From: Coleofasciculus sp. LEGE 07092
GTDB taxonomy: Bacteria; Cyanobacteriota; Cyanobacteriia; Cyanobacteriales; Coleofasciculaceae
DNA: 34,452 nt
Direction of reading: 5' to 3'
Assembly (NCBI RefSeq): GCF_015207375.1
Contig: NZ_JADEWY010000074.1
Span: 1-34,452, forward strand
Shown here: piece by piece, positions 32,368 to 34,452 of the stretch
Position numbering within the stretch: position 1 is the stretch's first letter
Layout of the letters: the number at the start of each line of letters is the position of its first letter
Program-made: the position numbers and the translations under genes
Notes under the pieces: model-generated
Seen by the model: the letters and a program-made list of their open reading frames with translations, nothing else
The model's database searches: none
Told to the model about the DNA's origin: nothing

Positions 32368-34428
32368 ATGGCAAAGCAAATTATTATTGCAGAGCAACAT
32401 CGGCTTGCTGCCGTATTTTCAGAAGATCAGATTCAAGAACTCGTCGTTGCCACTGGCAGCCACCAGGTAGGTGATATTTATCTCGGCGTTGTCGAAAATG
32501 TCTTACCTGGAATTGATGCCGCGTTTGTTAATATCGGCGATGCCGAGCGCAATGGTTTCATTCACGTCACTGACTTAGGTCCTTTACGGCTGAAGCGTCG
32601 AGCTGGTGCGATTACCGAACTCCTAGCACCCCAACAAAAAGTCTTGGTGCAGGTGATGAAAGAGCCAACGGGCAATAAAGGTCCTCGGCTGACGGGGAAC
32701 CTCAGTTTACCCGGTCGCTATCTAGTACTGATGCCTTATGGACGGGGTGTTAACTTATCGCGGCGGATTCGGAGCGATAGTGAGCGCAATCGTCTCAGGG
32801 CGCTGGCTGTATTGATCAAACCCGCAGGCATGGGATTGCTAGTGCGCACGGAAGCCGAGGGTAGGGCTGAAGAAGCCATTATGGAAGATTTGGAGGCACT
32901 CCAAAAACAGTGGGAAGCCGTCCAGCAGGAGGCGACTTCCAGCCGAGCGCCTGCCTTACTTAATCGTGATGATGATTTTATTCAGCGCGTCCTCCGGGAT
33001 ATGTATACGGCGGACGTGAATCGAATTGTGGTTGATTCTCATACGGGGGTGAAGCGGGTCAAACAGCAGTTGGTGAGCTGGAGTGGGGGGCGAAATCCAG
33101 AAGGGGTTTTGATCGACCACCACCGCGACCGCTTACCCATTCTCGATTACTTCCGGGTTAATGCTGCGATCCGAGAAGCTCTGAAGCCCCGCGTCGATCT
33201 GCCGTCTGGAGGCTACATTATCATTCAGCCGACGGAAGCCCTGACGGTGATTGACGTGAACTCGGGTTCATTTACGCGATCGGCAACCGCACGAGAAACG
33301 GTCTTGTGGACGAATTGTGAAGCCGCAACCGAAATCGCCCGCCAACTGCGCCTGCGCAACGTTGCTGGCGTAATTGTTGTTGACTTTATCGATATGGATT
33401 CGCGGCGAGACCAGCTACAAGTTCTAGAACATTTTAACAAAGCCTTGAGGGTAGATAAAGCTAGACCTCAAATTGCCCAGTTATCAGAACTAGGCTTGGT
33501 AGAATTAACCCGCAAACGCCAAGGTCAAAATATTTACGAGTTGTTTGGCAGCCCCTGTTCTACCTGTGGGGGATTTGGACATCTGGTACATCTCCCTGGC
33601 GAGACAGAATCTACAGCAAAGGAAAAAGAAATTGTAGAACCTGCTGTTCGTATAGAACTGAGGGAACCGACAACATCAGAGATGCCGGAAACTTTCGATA
33701 TCCCTACTTTCAACGAACCTGACGAACTAGATCTCCTACACCACCCCAGCTATCAGGAGCGAGGGGGAGTAAACGGTGTCAATCGCCGCCGCCGTCGCCG
33801 CCGTCTTGATGAAGTAGGAGCCAAAGAGGAGCCTGTTACGAAAAGTGTTCGCCCAACTCCTGTGCCTCAAGGGTTGCCAGAGCCAACGGTAGAGCTTGAT
33901 AGCATCAGTGAACCAAGCAGGGAGAGTATCCCAGGACGCCCCGTACTGTCAGACTCAGCCGAACGTCCTGGCAAACCACAACTGATCAAATCGTCTGTTG
34001 AGATAGAAAAGCCAGAAGTCATTGCTGTGGAAATGACTCCAGAAGAACAGGATATTTATGCGTTGATGGGCATTTCTCCGTTAGTGCGACTTGAACGAGA
34101 GATTAAATATCCTAGGGCTGCGATCATTTCTGTCGTACTTCCCGGCGAAGGCGATCGCACTTCCAATTCCAATGAGGCAGCCGTAGAATCATTTACAGAA
34201 GCTTCATCCTTTGAAGAGGGATTAGATGAAGCGGAGACTTCTGAATCTGAAACGGTAGAAGTGACATCTGCTATCGAGGCATCCGATACAGATACAGAGC
34301 TAGCAACTAACCAGACAAGTACTAGCGAATCAGATACTCCTGCTCCCGAATCAGATACTCCTGCTCCCGTGATTCGCCGCCGCCGCCGCCGTTCTTCGGC
34401 AATCGATAGCGAGGAATCGACAGCTTAG
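32368..34428 (+). CDS. rne: Ribonuclease E/G
   Basis: RNase E is the main endoribonuclease of mRNA decay and rRNA maturation. The 686-residue protein has the S1 domain (residues about 35-115, GDIYLGVVENVLPGIDAAFV), the 5' sensor region (YLVLMPYGRGVNLSRRI), the catalytic DNase I-like domain with Mg-binding Asp in VIDVNSGSF and VVDFIDMDS, and the zinc link CSTCGG. After residue 415 it is disordered and acidic, with two arginine tracts: seven Arg around residues 473-479 and six Arg in RRRRRRSSA near the C-terminus. The terminal tract corresponds to the PNPase-binding peptide reported for cyanobacterial RNase E. A GAGG ribosome-binding site precedes the ATG. A 21 bp tandem duplication (34327-34368, ESDTPAP twice) lies just before the last tract. 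Confidence 0.97.
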   Translation: MAKQIIIAEQHRLAAVFSEDQIQELVVATGSHQVGDIYLGVVENVLPGIDAAFVNIGDAERNGFIHVTDLGPLRLKRRAGAITELLAPQQKVLVQVMKEPTGNKGPRLTGNLSLPGRYLVLMPYGRGVNLSRRIRSDSERNRLRALAVLIKPAGMGLLVRTEAEGRAEEAIMEDLEALQKQWEAVQQEATSSRAPALLNRDDDFIQRVLRDMYTADVNRIVVDSHTGVKRVKQQLVSWSGGRNPEGVLIDHHRDRLPILDYFRVNAAIREALKPRVDLPSGGYIIIQPTEALTVIDVNSGSFTRSATARETVLWTNCEAATEIARQLRLRNVAGVIVVDFIDMDSRRDQLQVLEHFNKALRVDKARPQIAQLSELGLVELTRKRQGQNIYELFGSPCSTCGGFGHLVHLPGETESTAKEKEIVEPAVRIELREPTTSEMPETFDIPTFNEPDELDLLHHPSYQERGGVNGVNRRRRRRRLDEVGAKEEPVTKSVRPTPVPQGLPEPTVELDSISEPSRESIPGRPVLSDSAERPGKPQLIKSSVEIEKPEVIAVEMTPEEQDIYALMGISPLVRLEREIKYPRAAIISVVLPGEGDRTSNSNEAAVESFTEASSFEEGLDEAETSESETVEVTSAIEASDTDTELATNQTSTSESDTPAPESDTPAPVIRRRRRRSSAIDSEESTA
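34327..34368 (+). repeat. 21 bp in-frame tandem duplication inside rne
   Basis: GAATCAGATACTCCTGCTCC plus one C is repeated exactly twice head to tail, encoding ESDTPAP-ESDTPAP. It lies in the disordered linker right before the C-terminal arginine tract. The identity of both copies at every base points to a recent event. Confidence 0.9.
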
Positions 34429-34452
34429 GGAGGAGATGGGGAGCGGGGGTGC

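Noticed and set aside
1..34452. CRISPR array, prophage, or tRNA/rRNA genes
   Set aside because: No regularly spaced direct repeats of 25-40 bp, no phage structural or integrase genes and no tRNA or rRNA signature sequences were seen in the window.

Overview
The window is chromosomal DNA from a cyanobacterium, most likely filamentous. Three things point there: about 29 copies of the HIP1 octamer GCGATCGC counted by eye (chance expectation for 34 kb is below one), cyanobacterium-typical gene products (BtpA, a CrhR-like helicase, PerR-type Fur, a VKOR-thioredoxin fusion, RNase E with an arginine-rich tail, a kinase with WD40 blades), and intergenic low-complexity repeats in 7-8 bp units. I do not assign a genus. 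No rRNA, tRNA, CRISPR array or prophage was recognised.

Layout. 1-5.3 kb: a LivH-type amino-acid ABC permease (-), a gamma-glutamyltransferase-family enzyme (+), an apparently solitary C5-cytosine DNA methyltransferase (+), a small double-CxxC protein (-) and a helical hypothetical protein (-). 5.2-8.6 kb: a 0.9 kb gene-free stretch with a good promoter and a folded segment, an AT-rich orphan gene (+), a YihY/BrkB membrane protein (-) and a coiled-coil protein (+). 8.7-12.7 kb: a same-strand run of rimO, a crhR-like helicase and thrC (-). 13.0-16.8 kb: btpA and VKOR-Trx (+) converging on a small membrane protein and clpX (-). 16.8-18.1 kb: a PerR-type regulator with a perfect 7-1-7 palindrome in front of it, whose 3' end abuts a broken WD40 gene and an IS5-type transposase remnant. 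18.1-21.4 kb: a divergent pair of GT-C-like membrane glycosyltransferases. 21.4-24.2 kb: photolyase, a Nudix hydrolase and folK (-). 24.2-29.8 kb: a seven-bladed WD40 protein, a small Cys-rich peptide, a membrane protein fused to a pilin G/H-like domain, an MFS transporter, a 205 bp element with inverted-repeat ends, and a Ser/Thr kinase separated from an in-frame seven-bladed WD40 propeller by one TAG. 29.8-34.4 kb: a restriction-endonuclease-like gene (with a second partial copy just upstream), a NifS/IscS-type cysteine desulfurase, a long structured leader and rne.

Most genes are housekeeping and share no single pathway. Small functional groups are folK-Nudix (7 bp apart), the rimO/helicase/thrC run, and redox or stress functions (PerR, VKOR-Trx, ClpX, photolyase). 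The most unusual items are the kinase/TAG/WD40 locus, the membrane-pilin fusion, the promoter-led structured segment at 5.7 kb, and the way repeats and scars supply the ends of several reading frames.
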